DNA of 64,000 nt from Sphingobacteriales bacterium (GTDB taxonomy: Bacteria; Bacteroidota; Bacteroidia; UKL13-3). Positions 43,360 through 52,006 of this stretch are shown one piece after another. The stretch spans positions 1 through 64,000 of the forward strand of contig JAJTEN010000001.1 of NCBI GenBank assembly GCA_021298155.1, in the 5' to 3' direction. Numbering within the stretch: the stretch's first letter is position 1; every line of letters starts with the position of its first letter. Position numbers and translations under genes: made by a program. The notes under the pieces were generated by a model. It did not search any database. It saw only the letters and a list, made by a program, of their open reading frames with translations, and was not told the origin of the DNA.

Positions 43360-44196
43360 GTGGTAAGAAACATGCTTTTATTAATGGATGGCACTTCAGA
43401 CGCAGAGCGTTTGCTGGATTGTTCCATCAAAATTTTTCATAATCAAAAAGATCATTTTAATGGTGCTTTTGTAGATGGAATTAGCTCCAATAATTTAAAT
43501 GAAGTATTTGATACTAAAGAGCATTTGAGTTCCCAGTTTACTCGTTCAGAGATAATTGAGAAAATTCTTCATACAAATTTAAACAATAGTAATGAGTTCA
43601 TTAATCGCTTTGTAAAGAAATGCGAAGAGTTGAACCTACGCACTAAAGTATTTATTGGTCCGGAAGAAACCAATGAAGACTTGGTAAAAGAAAGCATGTT
43701 CAATGATTTGTTTTTGATAGGTAAAGATGTTTTTAGGAAACCAAATGTGTCTCGACAATCATTTGATGCTATCGAATCGTTAATGAGAAACACTAAATGT
43801 CCGATTGTTTTATTGTCGTGTGAGCAGATTTCATTTCAAAATGTAGTGCTAATCTATGATGGTAGTAAGCGTTCATTTGATGCCATCAAATTGTTTATGT
43901 ATTTAATGAGCGAGTCTATTCAAAAGAATAATTTAATGCTCAATATTGTTGTTACAGAGAATAGTTCTAACAATGAAAAAGGTGTTATAGATTACCTGAA
44001 AAATTACAAATTACATTTCTCCATAAACAGAGTTTATCCAGATAATTATTATTCAGAATTGTTAAATCTTTTAGTGAGTTTAAATTCATTTTTATTGGTA
44101 ACGGGTGTGAATAGAAATGATATTTTGGAAGACTTAATTTTCAATAAGGAACATTCGTTTTTTATGCACGGTCAGAGGTCAATATTCTTTGGATAA
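43360..44196 (+). CDS. UspA-like two-domain universal stress protein
   Basis: A 278-aa protein with two Usp-like alpha/beta halves (about 1-150 and 155-278). First half: MLLLMDGTSDAERLLDCSIKI and CPIVLLS; second: NVVLIYDGSKRSFDAIKLF. The ATP-binding GxxGxxxxG loop of classical Usp is not evident, so nucleotide binding is doubtful. Start is GTG at 43360 or ATG at 43372; I keep the GTG because it preserves VRNMLLLMDG. It lies 5 bases before ccoI; Usp-like proteins between an Fnr gene and cbb3 genes are common in this phylum. Confidence 0.75.
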   Translation: MVRNMLLLMDGTSDAERLLDCSIKIFHNQKDHFNGAFVDGISSNNLNEVFDTKEHLSSQFTRSEIIEKILHTNLNNSNEFINRFVKKCEELNLRTKVFIGPEETNEDLVKESMFNDLFLIGKDVFRKPNVSRQSFDAIESLMRNTKCPIVLLSCEQISFQNVVLIYDGSKRSFDAIKLFMYLMSESIQKNNLMLNIVVTENSSNNEKGVIDYLKNYKLHFSINRVYPDNYYSELLNLLVSLNSFLLVTGVNRNDILEDLIFNKEHSFFMHGQRSIFFG

Positions 44197-44201
44197 CCGC
44201 T

Positions 44202-46622
44202 ATGGAAATTGTAGAAAAGGATAAAAAATTAAGTTGTTTTCATTGTGGCGATACCATTAGCAATAAGCCATTAGTGTTCGATGATAAAAACTTTTGTTGT
44301 CAGGGTTGCGAGGGAGTATACGCCTTATTAAGTCAACATAACTTATGTGATTATTATAATTTAGATGAGGCTCCTGGCCTAACCCAAAAGAATCCAGTTT
44401 CTAAAATTAAATTTAATTATTTAGACGATGAGCAGATTCAGTCGCAGCTCATTCAATATAGAGATAGTAAGATTTCTAAAATAACCTTTCATATGCCAAC
44501 TATGCATTGCAGTAGTTGTATTTGGTTATTAGAAAGTTTATACAAAATTGAAGCAGGTGTTACATACTCGCGAGTTGATTTTTTAAAGAAGCAATTGAGT
44601 GTTACTTTTAACCATACTATTTGTAGTTTACGTCAATTAGTAGAATTGTTAAGTTCATTAGGCTACGAGCCTGCTTTAAACATGAACGACTTAACAGGCA
44701 AAAAGGAGCAACATAGTAATAGAAGATTATTGTATCAAATGGGCGTGGCTGGATTTGCATTTGGTAATATTATGCTCATTAGTTTTCCAGAATATTTTGG
44801 ACTTGATAGCTTTTCGCACCATGCTTTCTCTAGGTTATTTGGATACTTAAATTTAGTGTTAGCCTTACCTGTATTTTTATATGCTTCTCAAGATTATTTT
44901 ATCTCTGCCTATAAGAGCTTAAAAAAAGGGGTGGTAAACATAGATTTTCCTTTGGCATTAGGGATTTTAGTAATGTTTTTTAGAAGTTCTTATGAGGTGA
45001 TTTCTCAAACTGGCATTGGTTTTTTTGACACCCTAGCAGGCTTGGTATTTTTTCTATTATTAGGGAAATGGGTTCAGCAAAGAACCATAGATACCTTATC
45101 TTTTGAGCGCGATTATACTTCTTATTTTCCTGTGGCTGTATCAGTAATTAAAGGCAATGAAGAAACCACAGTACCTGTTACGCAATTAAAAATTGGCGAT
45201 AGGATTTTAATTAGAAATAATGAAATTATTCCAGCAGATTCTATCCTTTTACAAGGAGATGCTCAGATAGATTTTAGTTTTGTTACAGGTGAAAATGATC
45301 CGATAACAAAGGTTTTTGGAGAAATTATTTATGCTGGTGGCCGACAAGTAGGAGGAACCATAGAGTTGGAAGTATGTAAGAGTGTTTCTCAAAGTTACCT
45401 CACACAATTATGGAATAGTGAACATTTCTCTAAATCTGCTGAAAGCACTATTCAGTCGTTCCAAACCATGGTTAGCAAATACTTTACCTTTGCTTTATTA
45501 ATCATTGCATTTGGTTCAGCATTTTTTTGGCTTTGGTTTGAACCAAGTAAAAGTATGGCAGCCTTTACTGCTGTTCTCATCATAGCTTGCCCATGCGCCT
45601 TGGCTTTATCATCTCCCTTTGCACTAGGAAATGCGATGCGTATGATGGGCCGCGCAAAGTTTTATTTAAAGTCGCCCAGTGTAATAGAAAAAATGGCTAA
45701 TGTTAATCACTTAGTTTTCGATAAAACAGGTACTTTAACCCAGGCAAGTGAAGCAAATATTATGTTTGAAGGTGCAGAATTAACAAATGAGAATAAAGCT
45801 TTGATTCATGCTTTATGTATTAATTCTGTTCATCCGTTAAGTAAGCAAATCATACACTTTTTATCATTTGAGTATTCTCAAAAATTGGTTGTTCAAGATT
45901 TTTCGGAAGTATTAGGTAAAGGATTGCAAGCCATAATTCGCGGCATCAAGATTAAAGTTGGTTCAGCCAATTTTATGGGACTACAAAAAGAGGCTGAAGC
46001 TGTTGGAGTAAATACTTCTGTTTATGTAGAAATTGGAGGTGTTATTATAGGTAAATTTAATATAACGAATGCATACAGGCCTCAATTAGCAAGTGTTTTA
46101 ACGGGATTAAGTGAACAAAATAAATTGAGTTTATTAAGTGGAGATAATGATTCTGAAAGAGTACGCCTAAGTACTTATTTTCCTAAGGAAGCCCAGTTGT
46201 TATTTTCTATGAGCCCGTCGGAGAAAATGTTATATATACATCAATTAAAAGAGAGTGGTGAAAAGGTTGCCATGATTGGTGATGGATTAAACGATTCCGG
46301 AGCTCTAAAGGTTGCTGATATTGGGATTTCGGTTTCAGAAAATACAGCACATTTTACTCCTAGTAGCGATGCCATAATGGATGCTCATTCTTTTGCCAAG
46401 CTGAACCAATTTTTTAAGTATTCTAAAAGTACATTAAAGGTAATTCATATCAGTTTTGTAATTTCATTGGTGTACAATGTTATCGGGTTAAGTTTTGCGG
46501 TTCAAGGAGTATTATCTCCTCTAATGGCAGCCATTTTAATGCCTATAAGTAGTATAAGTGTTATTTTATTTACTACTACCGCTACCTATATATTTGCTCG
46601 TAGAGATAAAATTTTAAATTAG
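44202..46622 (+). CDS. ccoI: Copper-translocating P-type ATPase for cbb3 oxidase assembly
   Basis: An 806-aa P1B ATPase. N-terminal cysteine cluster (CFHCGD, CCQGC), a heavy-metal-associated domain with MHCSSC, membrane helices from about residue 175, the transport motif Cys463-Pro-Cys465, phosphorylated Asp507 (DKTGTLT), and the hinge MIGDGLNDSGAL. The double Cys-rich N-terminus is typical of FixI/CcoI, which delivers Cu to CcoN. It is flanked by usp and ccoS, 6 bases apart from the latter. Confidence 0.95.
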   Translation: MEIVEKDKKLSCFHCGDTISNKPLVFDDKNFCCQGCEGVYALLSQHNLCDYYNLDEAPGLTQKNPVSKIKFNYLDDEQIQSQLIQYRDSKISKITFHMPTMHCSSCIWLLESLYKIEAGVTYSRVDFLKKQLSVTFNHTICSLRQLVELLSSLGYEPALNMNDLTGKKEQHSNRRLLYQMGVAGFAFGNIMLISFPEYFGLDSFSHHAFSRLFGYLNLVLALPVFLYASQDYFISAYKSLKKGVVNIDFPLALGILVMFFRSSYEVISQTGIGFFDTLAGLVFFLLLGKWVQQRTIDTLSFERDYTSYFPVAVSVIKGNEETTVPVTQLKIGDRILIRNNEIIPADSILLQGDAQIDFSFVTGENDPITKVFGEIIYAGGRQVGGTIELEVCKSVSQSYLTQLWNSEHFSKSAESTIQSFQTMVSKYFTFALLIIAFGSAFFWLWFEPSKSMAAFTAVLIIACPCALALSSPFALGNAMRMMGRAKFYLKSPSVIEKMANVNHLVFDKTGTLTQASEANIMFEGAELTNENKALIHALCINSVHPLSKQIIHFLSFEYSQKLVVQDFSEVLGKGLQAIIRGIKIKVGSANFMGLQKEAEAVGVNTSVYVEIGGVIIGKFNITNAYRPQLASVLTGLSEQNKLSLLSGDNDSERVRLSTYFPKEAQLLFSMSPSEKMLYIHQLKESGEKVAMIGDGLNDSGALKVADIGISVSENTAHFTPSSDAIMDAHSFAKLNQFFKYSKSTLKVIHISFVISLVYNVIGLSFAVQGVLSPLMAAILMPISSISVILFTTTATYIFARRDKILN

Positions 46623-46628
46623 AGAAAG

Positions 46629-46832
46629 ATGACAATAATATTCATGTTAATTGGTGTAAGTTTATTGATGGCATTGGGTTTTTTAATGGCCTTTGTTTGG
46701 TCTGTAAAAAGCGGACAAATGGAAGACGACTATACACCCTCTGTGCGTATGTTGTTTGAAGACAAGCCATCAACAGAAAAAAAAGAAACAAGTCCAATTT
46801 TAAATACTGATAAAAATCAGATGGGATTATAA
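46629..46832 (+). CDS. ccoS: cbb3 oxidase assembly protein CcoS
   Basis: A 67-aa protein: one membrane helix (about 2-25, IIFMLIGVSLLMALGFLMAFVW) then the family's SVKSGQMEDDYTPSVRMLF and a polar tail. CcoS is needed for cofactor insertion into cbb3 oxidase. It ends just 2 bases before the inverted repeat that precedes ccoNO. Confidence 0.92.
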   Translation: MTIIFMLIGVSLLMALGFLMAFVWSVKSGQMEDDYTPSVRMLFEDKPSTEKKETSPILNTDKNQMGL

Positions 46833-46833
46833 G

Positions 46834-46855
46834 TTATGTCATTTTTCTGACATAA
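46834..46855. promoter_or_regulatory. Perfect inverted repeat over the ccoNO promoter, likely Crp/Fnr operator
   Basis: TTATGTCA, six bases (TTTTTC), TGACATAA: both arms match perfectly over 8 bases. The N6-spaced dyad has the geometry of CRP/FNR sites (TGTGA-N6-TCACA; TTGA-N6-TCAA). Its centre (46844.5) is about 33 bases before the predicted start, so it covers the place where the -33 box should be, and no good TTTG is there. Confidence 0.7.
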
Positions 46856-46864
46856 AACTGACAA

Positions 46865-46872
46865 TACATTTG
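46865..46872 (+). promoter_or_regulatory. -7 box of the ccoNO operon
   Basis: TACATTTG, a full TAnnTTTG match. By the SRP ruler, RNA starts near 46878, leaving a ~21-base leader. The -33 position falls in the inverted repeat, suggesting dependence on a bound activator (or repression). Confidence 0.55.
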
Positions 46873-46898
46873 ATACTTTAAAAATCAAACCAGAATCT

Positions 46899-49028
46899 AT
46901 GCAAGTGGAAAACTTTAACTATGACAACCGGATAGTCCGGAACTTCATTATTGCCTCAGTAGTATTTGGCGTAGTGGGTATGTTGGTGGGTTTAATTGCG
47001 GCTATACAGCTTTACTACCCGGCATTTAACTTTAATCTACCTTATACTTCGTTTGGCAGAATTAGGCCTTTACATACCAATGCAGTAATTTTTGCCTTTG
47101 TGGGTAATGCAATTTTTGCAGGGGTATATTATTCATTACAACGCCTATGTAAGGCAAGATTATTTAGTGATTTTTTAAGTAATTTTCATTTTTGGGGTTG
47201 GCAGTTAATCATTTTAGCAGCAGCTATAACATTGCCTTTAGGTCTTACTACTTCAAAAGAATATGCCGAATTAGAGTGGCCAATTGATATTGCCATTGCA
47301 TTGGTTTGGGTAGCATTTGGTGCTAATATGATTGGTACCATCATTAAACGCAGAGAGCGTCATATGTATGTATCTATTTGGTTCTATTTAGCCACGTTTG
47401 TAACGGTTGCTGTTCTGCATATAGTAAACTCATTTGAATTACCTATAAGCTGGGGTAAAAGTTATATGTTGTATGCCGGTGTTCAAGATGCATTGGTACA
47501 ATGGTGGTACGGACATAACGCGGTGGCATTTTTCTTAACTACTCCTTATTTAGGAATGATGTATTATTATTTACCTAAGGCTGTAAATCGTCCGGTTTAT
47601 TCTTATAAATTGTCTATTTTACACTTTTGGACATTAATCTTCTTATACATTTGGGCTGGTCCGCATCACTTATTATATTCTAGTTTACCAGATTGGGCTC
47701 AATCTTTAGGTGTGGTTTTCTCAGTTATGTTGATTGCTCCATCTTGGGGTGGTATGATTAACGGATTGTTAACGTTAAGAGGAGCTTGGGATAGAGTAAG
47801 AGATGAGCCAGTACTTAAGTTTTTTGCGGTGGGTGTTACTGCATATGGTATGGCTACTTTTGAAGGTCCGTTATTGAGTTTGAAAAACGTTAATGCTATT
47901 GCACACTTTACCGATTGGATTGTAGCACACGTTCACACAGGTGCTTTGGGTTGGAATGGATTAATGACATTTGGTATGTTCTATTGGTTAGTTCCTAAGA
48001 TTTATGGTACCAAATTGTATTCAAAATCATTAGCTAATACTCATTTTTGGATTTCAACTTTAGGCATTTTATTCTATGCTATTCCTATGTATTGGAGTGG
48101 GTTTGCACAAGGTATGATGTGGAAAGAGTTTTTACCAGAAGGTATGTTAAAGTATCCTAACTTCTTAGAAACTACTTTGCAAGTTATTCCTATGCATATA
48201 ATGCGTTCTATTGGTGGAACTTTATTTTTAAGTGGTTTATTCGTTATGATTTATAACTTAATGAAAACTGCTGCTCAAGGTAAATTAATTGCCAATGAAG
48301 CTGCTTCTGCTCCTGCATTAGAGAAAAACTATGTTCCTCAGGGAGCAAATACATACTGGCATAAGGTTTTTGAGCGTAAGCCAGTTACTTTTACTATGTT
48401 AACTATTGTGGCAATTTTAATTGGTGGTATGGTAGAAATTATCCCGATGTTAACTATCAAATCTAATGTAGTTACCATTAGCAGTGTTAAGCCATATACT
48501 CCATTAGAATTGCAAGGTAGAGATATATACATTCGAGAAGGTTGTGTAAGCTGTCACTCTCAAATGATCCGTCCGTTTAGAAGCGAAACCGAGCGTTATG
48601 GGGAATATTCAAAAGCAGGCGAATATGTATATGACCATCCATTTTTATGGGGTTCTAAACGTACTGGTCCAGACTTAATGCGCTTGGGTTGTAAGTATCC
48701 AGATAGTTGGCACTACAATCACATGGTTGGACCAAGGTCTATGTCGCCTGGTTCTATTATGCCAGCCTATCCTTGGCTAGTAGAAAACGATTTAAATACA
48801 TCTAATACTGCTGATAAGATTAATGCAATGCGCACTTTAGGTGTACCATATGAAAAAGGGTTTGAAGACAAAGCAGAGGCTCACTTAATGAACCAAGCCA
48901 AGAAGATTGCTGAAGGCTTAACTAAAGATGGGTATCCTGTAGAAGCAAATAAAGAAATTATTGCTCTTATTGCCTACATGCAGCGCTTAGGTACAGATAT
49001 TAAATTAAGTAAAACCGCAAGTAAATAA
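46899..49028 (+). CDS. ccoNO: Fused cbb3 cytochrome oxidase subunits I and II (CcoN-CcoO)
   Basis: A 709-aa fusion. Residues about 15-465 are the 12-helix CcoN with heme/Cu histidines in RPLHTNAVIFAFVGN, WWYGHNAVAFFLT, IYIWAGPHHLLYSSLPDW-like and VHVHTGALGWNG-like segments. Residues about 500-709 are CcoO: one helix (FTMLTIVAILIGGMVEIIP), heme-c site Cys549-x2-Cys552-His553 (GCVSCHSQMIRPF) and a Met-containing region (SPGSIMPAYPW). The fusion is usual for Bacteroidota. It is the catalytic core of a high-affinity oxygen reductase in the inner membrane. The next gene starts 8 bases downstream. Confidence 0.96.
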   Translation: MQVENFNYDNRIVRNFIIASVVFGVVGMLVGLIAAIQLYYPAFNFNLPYTSFGRIRPLHTNAVIFAFVGNAIFAGVYYSLQRLCKARLFSDFLSNFHFWGWQLIILAAAITLPLGLTTSKEYAELEWPIDIAIALVWVAFGANMIGTIIKRRERHMYVSIWFYLATFVTVAVLHIVNSFELPISWGKSYMLYAGVQDALVQWWYGHNAVAFFLTTPYLGMMYYYLPKAVNRPVYSYKLSILHFWTLIFLYIWAGPHHLLYSSLPDWAQSLGVVFSVMLIAPSWGGMINGLLTLRGAWDRVRDEPVLKFFAVGVTAYGMATFEGPLLSLKNVNAIAHFTDWIVAHVHTGALGWNGLMTFGMFYWLVPKIYGTKLYSKSLANTHFWISTLGILFYAIPMYWSGFAQGMMWKEFLPEGMLKYPNFLETTLQVIPMHIMRSIGGTLFLSGLFVMIYNLMKTAAQGKLIANEAASAPALEKNYVPQGANTYWHKVFERKPVTFTMLTIVAILIGGMVEIIPMLTIKSNVVTISSVKPYTPLELQGRDIYIREGCVSCHSQMIRPFRSETERYGEYSKAGEYVYDHPFLWGSKRTGPDLMRLGCKYPDSWHYNHMVGPRSMSPGSIMPAYPWLVENDLNTSNTADKINAMRTLGVPYEKGFEDKAEAHLMNQAKKIAEGLTKDGYPVEANKEIIALIAYMQRLGTDIKLSKTASK

Positions 49029-49036
49029 AAATTATC

Positions 49037-49198
49037 ATGTTCAAACAACATATTCAAAGCATGGTGGGAATTGAGTCGGGTTACCTGATATTTTCACTCG
49101 TAGTATTTATTAGTTTTTTCCTCGGTGTTTTATGGTATGTACTCAAAGCCGATAAAAACTATATCAAGGATATGGAACAAAAACCTTTTGAAAATTAA
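49037..49198 (+). CDS. ccoQ: CcoQ-like small cbb3 oxidase subunit
   Basis: A 53-aa protein: MFKQHIQSMVGIESGYLIFS, one membrane helix (about 17-36), and a polar tail (VLKADKNYIKDMEQKPFEN). Position between ccoNO and ccoP, 8 and 4 bases from them, and the single-helix layout identify CcoQ/FixQ, which stabilises the oxidase. The longer open frame that begins at 49125 in another phase is not the real start of ccoP. Confidence 0.85.
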   Translation: MFKQHIQSMVGIESGYLIFSLVVFISFFLGVLWYVLKADKNYIKDMEQKPFEN

Positions 49199-49202
49199 AA
49201 TT

Positions 49203-50087
49203 ATGAAGAAGAGTATATTATTTGCCGTGACTGGCTTGCTATTGTTTGCTGGCACTATATCTGCTCAAAATGCAGCTCCTGCTGTAGCCGATTCTTCAAA
49301 CATTAGCTTATCTAGTATTTTAATAGCGGTTAATGTAGTTTTATTATTATTTGTATTGTTTCTTTTAGGAACATTAACTACCGCTATTCAAAAGTTGCGT
49401 AGTGGTGATACCGATAAAGTTCAATTAAGTTGGTGGGATAAATTTGCTGCTTTAAAATCTGAGAAAACTGAAGAAGAATTAAGATTAGATGAGGATTTTG
49501 ATGGCATTCATGAATTAGATAATCCAACTCCTCCTTGGTTCAACTTTATATTTTATACCTCTATTATAGCTGCTATTTTATATTTGTTAAATTACCATGT
49601 GTTTAAAATTGGTCAATTACAAGATGCAGAATATACCAGTGAGGTAACTAAAGCTAAAGCTGAGGTGGATGCTTATTTAAAGAACTCGGGTAGTCTGGTA
49701 GATGAAAACAATGTTCAGTTTATTCAAGATAAAAAGGTATTAGCTGAGGGACAGCAATTATATGCTGAAAAATGTGCGGTTTGCCATTTAGCTGATGGGG
49801 GTGGTGTTGTAGGTCCAAATTTAACAGACGATTATTGGTTACACGGTGGCCATATTCAGTCTATTTTTAAGACCATTAAATATGGTGTTCCAGCAAAAGG
49901 TATGATTGCTTGGCAAAATACTTTTAACGGTAAACAAATGGAAGCTTTAGCATCGTATGTAAAATCACTTCATGGTACCAAACCTGCTGTGGCTAAAGAA
50001 GCTCAAGGTGAGCTATACCAAGAGGGTGGTGCTGCCGCACCAGTAGCAGATTCAACTGCCGCTACTGCAATGGTTGAACCTAAATAA
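49203..50087 (+). CDS. ccoP: cbb3 oxidase subunit III, monoheme CcoP
   Basis: A 294-aa protein from the ATG at 49203: signal-like helix (1-21, ending TISAQ), a second helix (about 36-57), the CcoP signature DGIHELDNPTPPWF and a third helix, then one cytochrome c domain with Cys191-x2-Cys194-His195 (CAVCHLADGGG) and Met in PAKGMIAW. Proteobacterial CcoP has two hemes; only one is present here, as in other Bacteroidota. The Ala/Glu-rich tail is low complexity. A terminator hairpin follows. Confidence 0.93.
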   Translation: MKKSILFAVTGLLLFAGTISAQNAAPAVADSSNISLSSILIAVNVVLLLFVLFLLGTLTTAIQKLRSGDTDKVQLSWWDKFAALKSEKTEEELRLDEDFDGIHELDNPTPPWFNFIFYTSIIAAILYLLNYHVFKIGQLQDAEYTSEVTKAKAEVDAYLKNSGSLVDENNVQFIQDKKVLAEGQQLYAEKCAVCHLADGGGVVGPNLTDDYWLHGGHIQSIFKTIKYGVPAKGMIAWQNTFNGKQMEALASYVKSLHGTKPAVAKEAQGELYQEGGAAAPVADSTAATAMVEPK

Positions 50088-50106
50088 TTTAAAATAATAT
50101 TTTGTT

Positions 50107-50150
50107 TAAGAGTTTGATGGTTCGCAGTAAACAAATCATCAAACTCTTTT
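50107..50150 (+). terminator. Terminator/attenuator between ccoP and ccoG
   Basis: GAGTTTGATG (50110-50119) pairs with CATCAAACTC (50137-50146), extended by three inner pairs and A-T pairs outside, and ends in TTTTT. It sits inside the oxidase gene cluster, 14 bases before ccoG, so it probably lowers ccoG-fixH expression rather than ending the locus. Confidence 0.85.
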
Positions 50151-50163
50151 TAATTTAAAAAGT

Positions 50164-51579
50164 ATGAACGGAGCAAGTCCCATAGCCGATGAGCATTTTC
50201 GCGACGAATTATCGAATGTAGATAAAAAGGGTAAACGTTTGTGGGTATTTCCTAAAAAACCTAAAGGCGATTTCTATAATTACAGAACCTGGTTTAGTTG
50301 GTTTTTAATGGCTCTTATGTTTACTGGGCCTTTTTTAAAATTTGAAGGCAAGCCTTTGTTATTGTTAAATGTATTAGAGAGAAAATTTATCGTTTTTGGA
50401 ATGGTGTTTTGGCCGCAAGACCTTAACTTATTTGCCATTTTAATGCTTTCTTTCGTTTTGTTTATCGTTCTTTTTACAGTTTTATTTGGAAGGGTATGGT
50501 GTGGTTGGGCTTGTCCGCAAACCATTTTTATGGAAATGCTTTTCCGAAAAATTGAGTACTTCATCGAAGGCGATTCTGCTCAGCAAAAAAAACTGGCGAG
50601 TCAAGAATGGAATACAGAAAAAATCACTAAAAGAGGTATTAAACATACTTTGTTCTGGATACTTTCTTTTATAATAGCCAATACTTTCTTAGGGTATATC
50701 ATCGGTATTGATCAATTGAAGTTGTTGGTTCAAGACGGACCATTATCGCATTTGGGTAAGTTTTCTTCTTTATTAATTTTTACTACGGTTTTCTATTTTG
50801 TATTTGCTCATTTAAGAGAGTTAGTTTGTATTTTTATTTGTCCGTACGGTCGTTTGCAAGGGCTTATGTTAGACAAAAACTCTATGGTTGTGGCGTATGA
50901 TTTTGTGAGAGGTGAGCCAAGGGGTAAAATTAAAAAAGAGGTTCAAGCAGATAAAGGCGATTGTATAGATTGTAAGTTATGCGTGCAAGTTTGTCCAACC
51001 GGAATTGATATTAGAAATGGTACTCAATTGGAGTGTATCAATTGTACTGCCTGTATAGATGCTTGCGATGAGGTTATGGTGAAGATAGAGAAGCCAAAAG
51101 GTCTTATTAGATTTGCATCTATTAACAATATAACTCAGGGAACCAAATTAGGGTTGAACCTAAGAAATGGTGCATATACCGTGGTATTATTAGGTTTGTT
51201 AAGTGTGTTTTTCTATATGCTTATTACTCGTAAACAAATAGAAACAACCTTGTTAAGAACGTCTGGGATGTTATATCAAACACAAGCAGATGGAAAAATA
51301 TCTAATCTTTATAGCATTGAGTTTGTAAATAAAACGTTTGATGAATTGCCTTTAGAATTAAAATTGGTTGAGCCAAAAGGCGAGATTAAACTTATTGATG
51401 GTGCTGATATTTTGGTTCATAAAGAAAGTGTAGGTAAAACTTCATTCTTTTTGTTGAGAGATGCGAGTGAAATAACTAAAATTGCTACTCCTGTAGTTAT
51501 CGAGGTATGGAGTAATGGCAAGTTAATCGAAACCATGAAATCATCGTTTAATGGTCCGGTTTTAAAACAAACTAATTAA
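50164..51579 (+). CDS. ccoG: Cytochrome c oxidase accessory protein CcoG
   Basis: A 471-aa membrane protein: helices at about 40-57, 80-106, 162-182, 200-220 and 340-358; a first Cys motif in RVWCGWACPQTIF; and two ferredoxin motifs, CIDCKLCVQVCPTG and CINCTACIDACD. The C-terminal Ig-like domain (370-471) is periplasmic. CcoG (FixG/RdxA) reduces Cu(II) for oxidase assembly. ccoG-fixH-safE are tightly packed, with 4-base spacing or overlap. Confidence 0.95.
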   Translation: MNGASPIADEHFRDELSNVDKKGKRLWVFPKKPKGDFYNYRTWFSWFLMALMFTGPFLKFEGKPLLLLNVLERKFIVFGMVFWPQDLNLFAILMLSFVLFIVLFTVLFGRVWCGWACPQTIFMEMLFRKIEYFIEGDSAQQKKLASQEWNTEKITKRGIKHTLFWILSFIIANTFLGYIIGIDQLKLLVQDGPLSHLGKFSSLLIFTTVFYFVFAHLRELVCIFICPYGRLQGLMLDKNSMVVAYDFVRGEPRGKIKKEVQADKGDCIDCKLCVQVCPTGIDIRNGTQLECINCTACIDACDEVMVKIEKPKGLIRFASINNITQGTKLGLNLRNGAYTVVLLGLLSVFFYMLITRKQIETTLLRTSGMLYQTQADGKISNLYSIEFVNKTFDELPLELKLVEPKGEIKLIDGADILVHKESVGKTSFFLLRDASEITKIATPVVIEVWSNGKLIETMKSSFNGPVLKQTN

Positions 51580-51583
51580 GATT

Positions 51584-52006
51584 ATGAAATTAAACTGGGG
51601 AGGCAAATTATTCATTATTGCTGTTTCGTTTATGATTTTTGTAGTAACGATGGTGGTAATTATTTCTAGGCAAGATATGCCTTTAGTAGAGCAAGATTAT
51701 TACGAACGAGGATTAAACTATCAGCAAGAAATTGATAACAATGCTAACATGGATACATCGCTTACTATGGATATAGAAGGCGAACAATTAAAGATATCAG
51801 GTGTACAACATGTACCTTCTGTGAAAGTAAACTATTATCGACCATCAAATCCAGATTTAGATCAAAACTTTTCTGTTAGTATCATGGCTGGCAAACAAGT
51901 AGTTTATGATTTAAGTGAATTGGCCAAAGGTAAATGGATACTTTCTGTTACTTGGTTCAAGGCAGATAAAGAATATAAATTGAGTAAAGATTTCGATAAG
52001 AAATGA
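51584..52006 (+). CDS. fixH: FixH family protein
   Basis: A 140-aa protein with one N-terminal helix (about 6-27, KLFIIAVSFMIFVVTMVVII), then VEQDYYERGLNYQQEIDN, the FixH/CcoH hallmark, and a small beta domain. It takes part in cbb3 assembly. Stop overlaps the next start (ATGA). Confidence 0.92.
   Translation: MKLNWGGKLFIIAVSFMIFVVTMVVIISRQDMPLVEQDYYERGLNYQQEIDNNANMDTSLTMDIEGEQLKISGVQHVPSVKVNYYRPSNPDLDQNFSVSIMAGKQVVYDLSELAKGKWILSVTWFKADKEYKLSKDFDKK

Noticed and set aside
49125-49202. Upstream extension of ccoP starting at 49125.
   Set aside because: It overlaps the end of ccoQ in another frame and would place 26 polar residues before a clear signal-like N-terminus.
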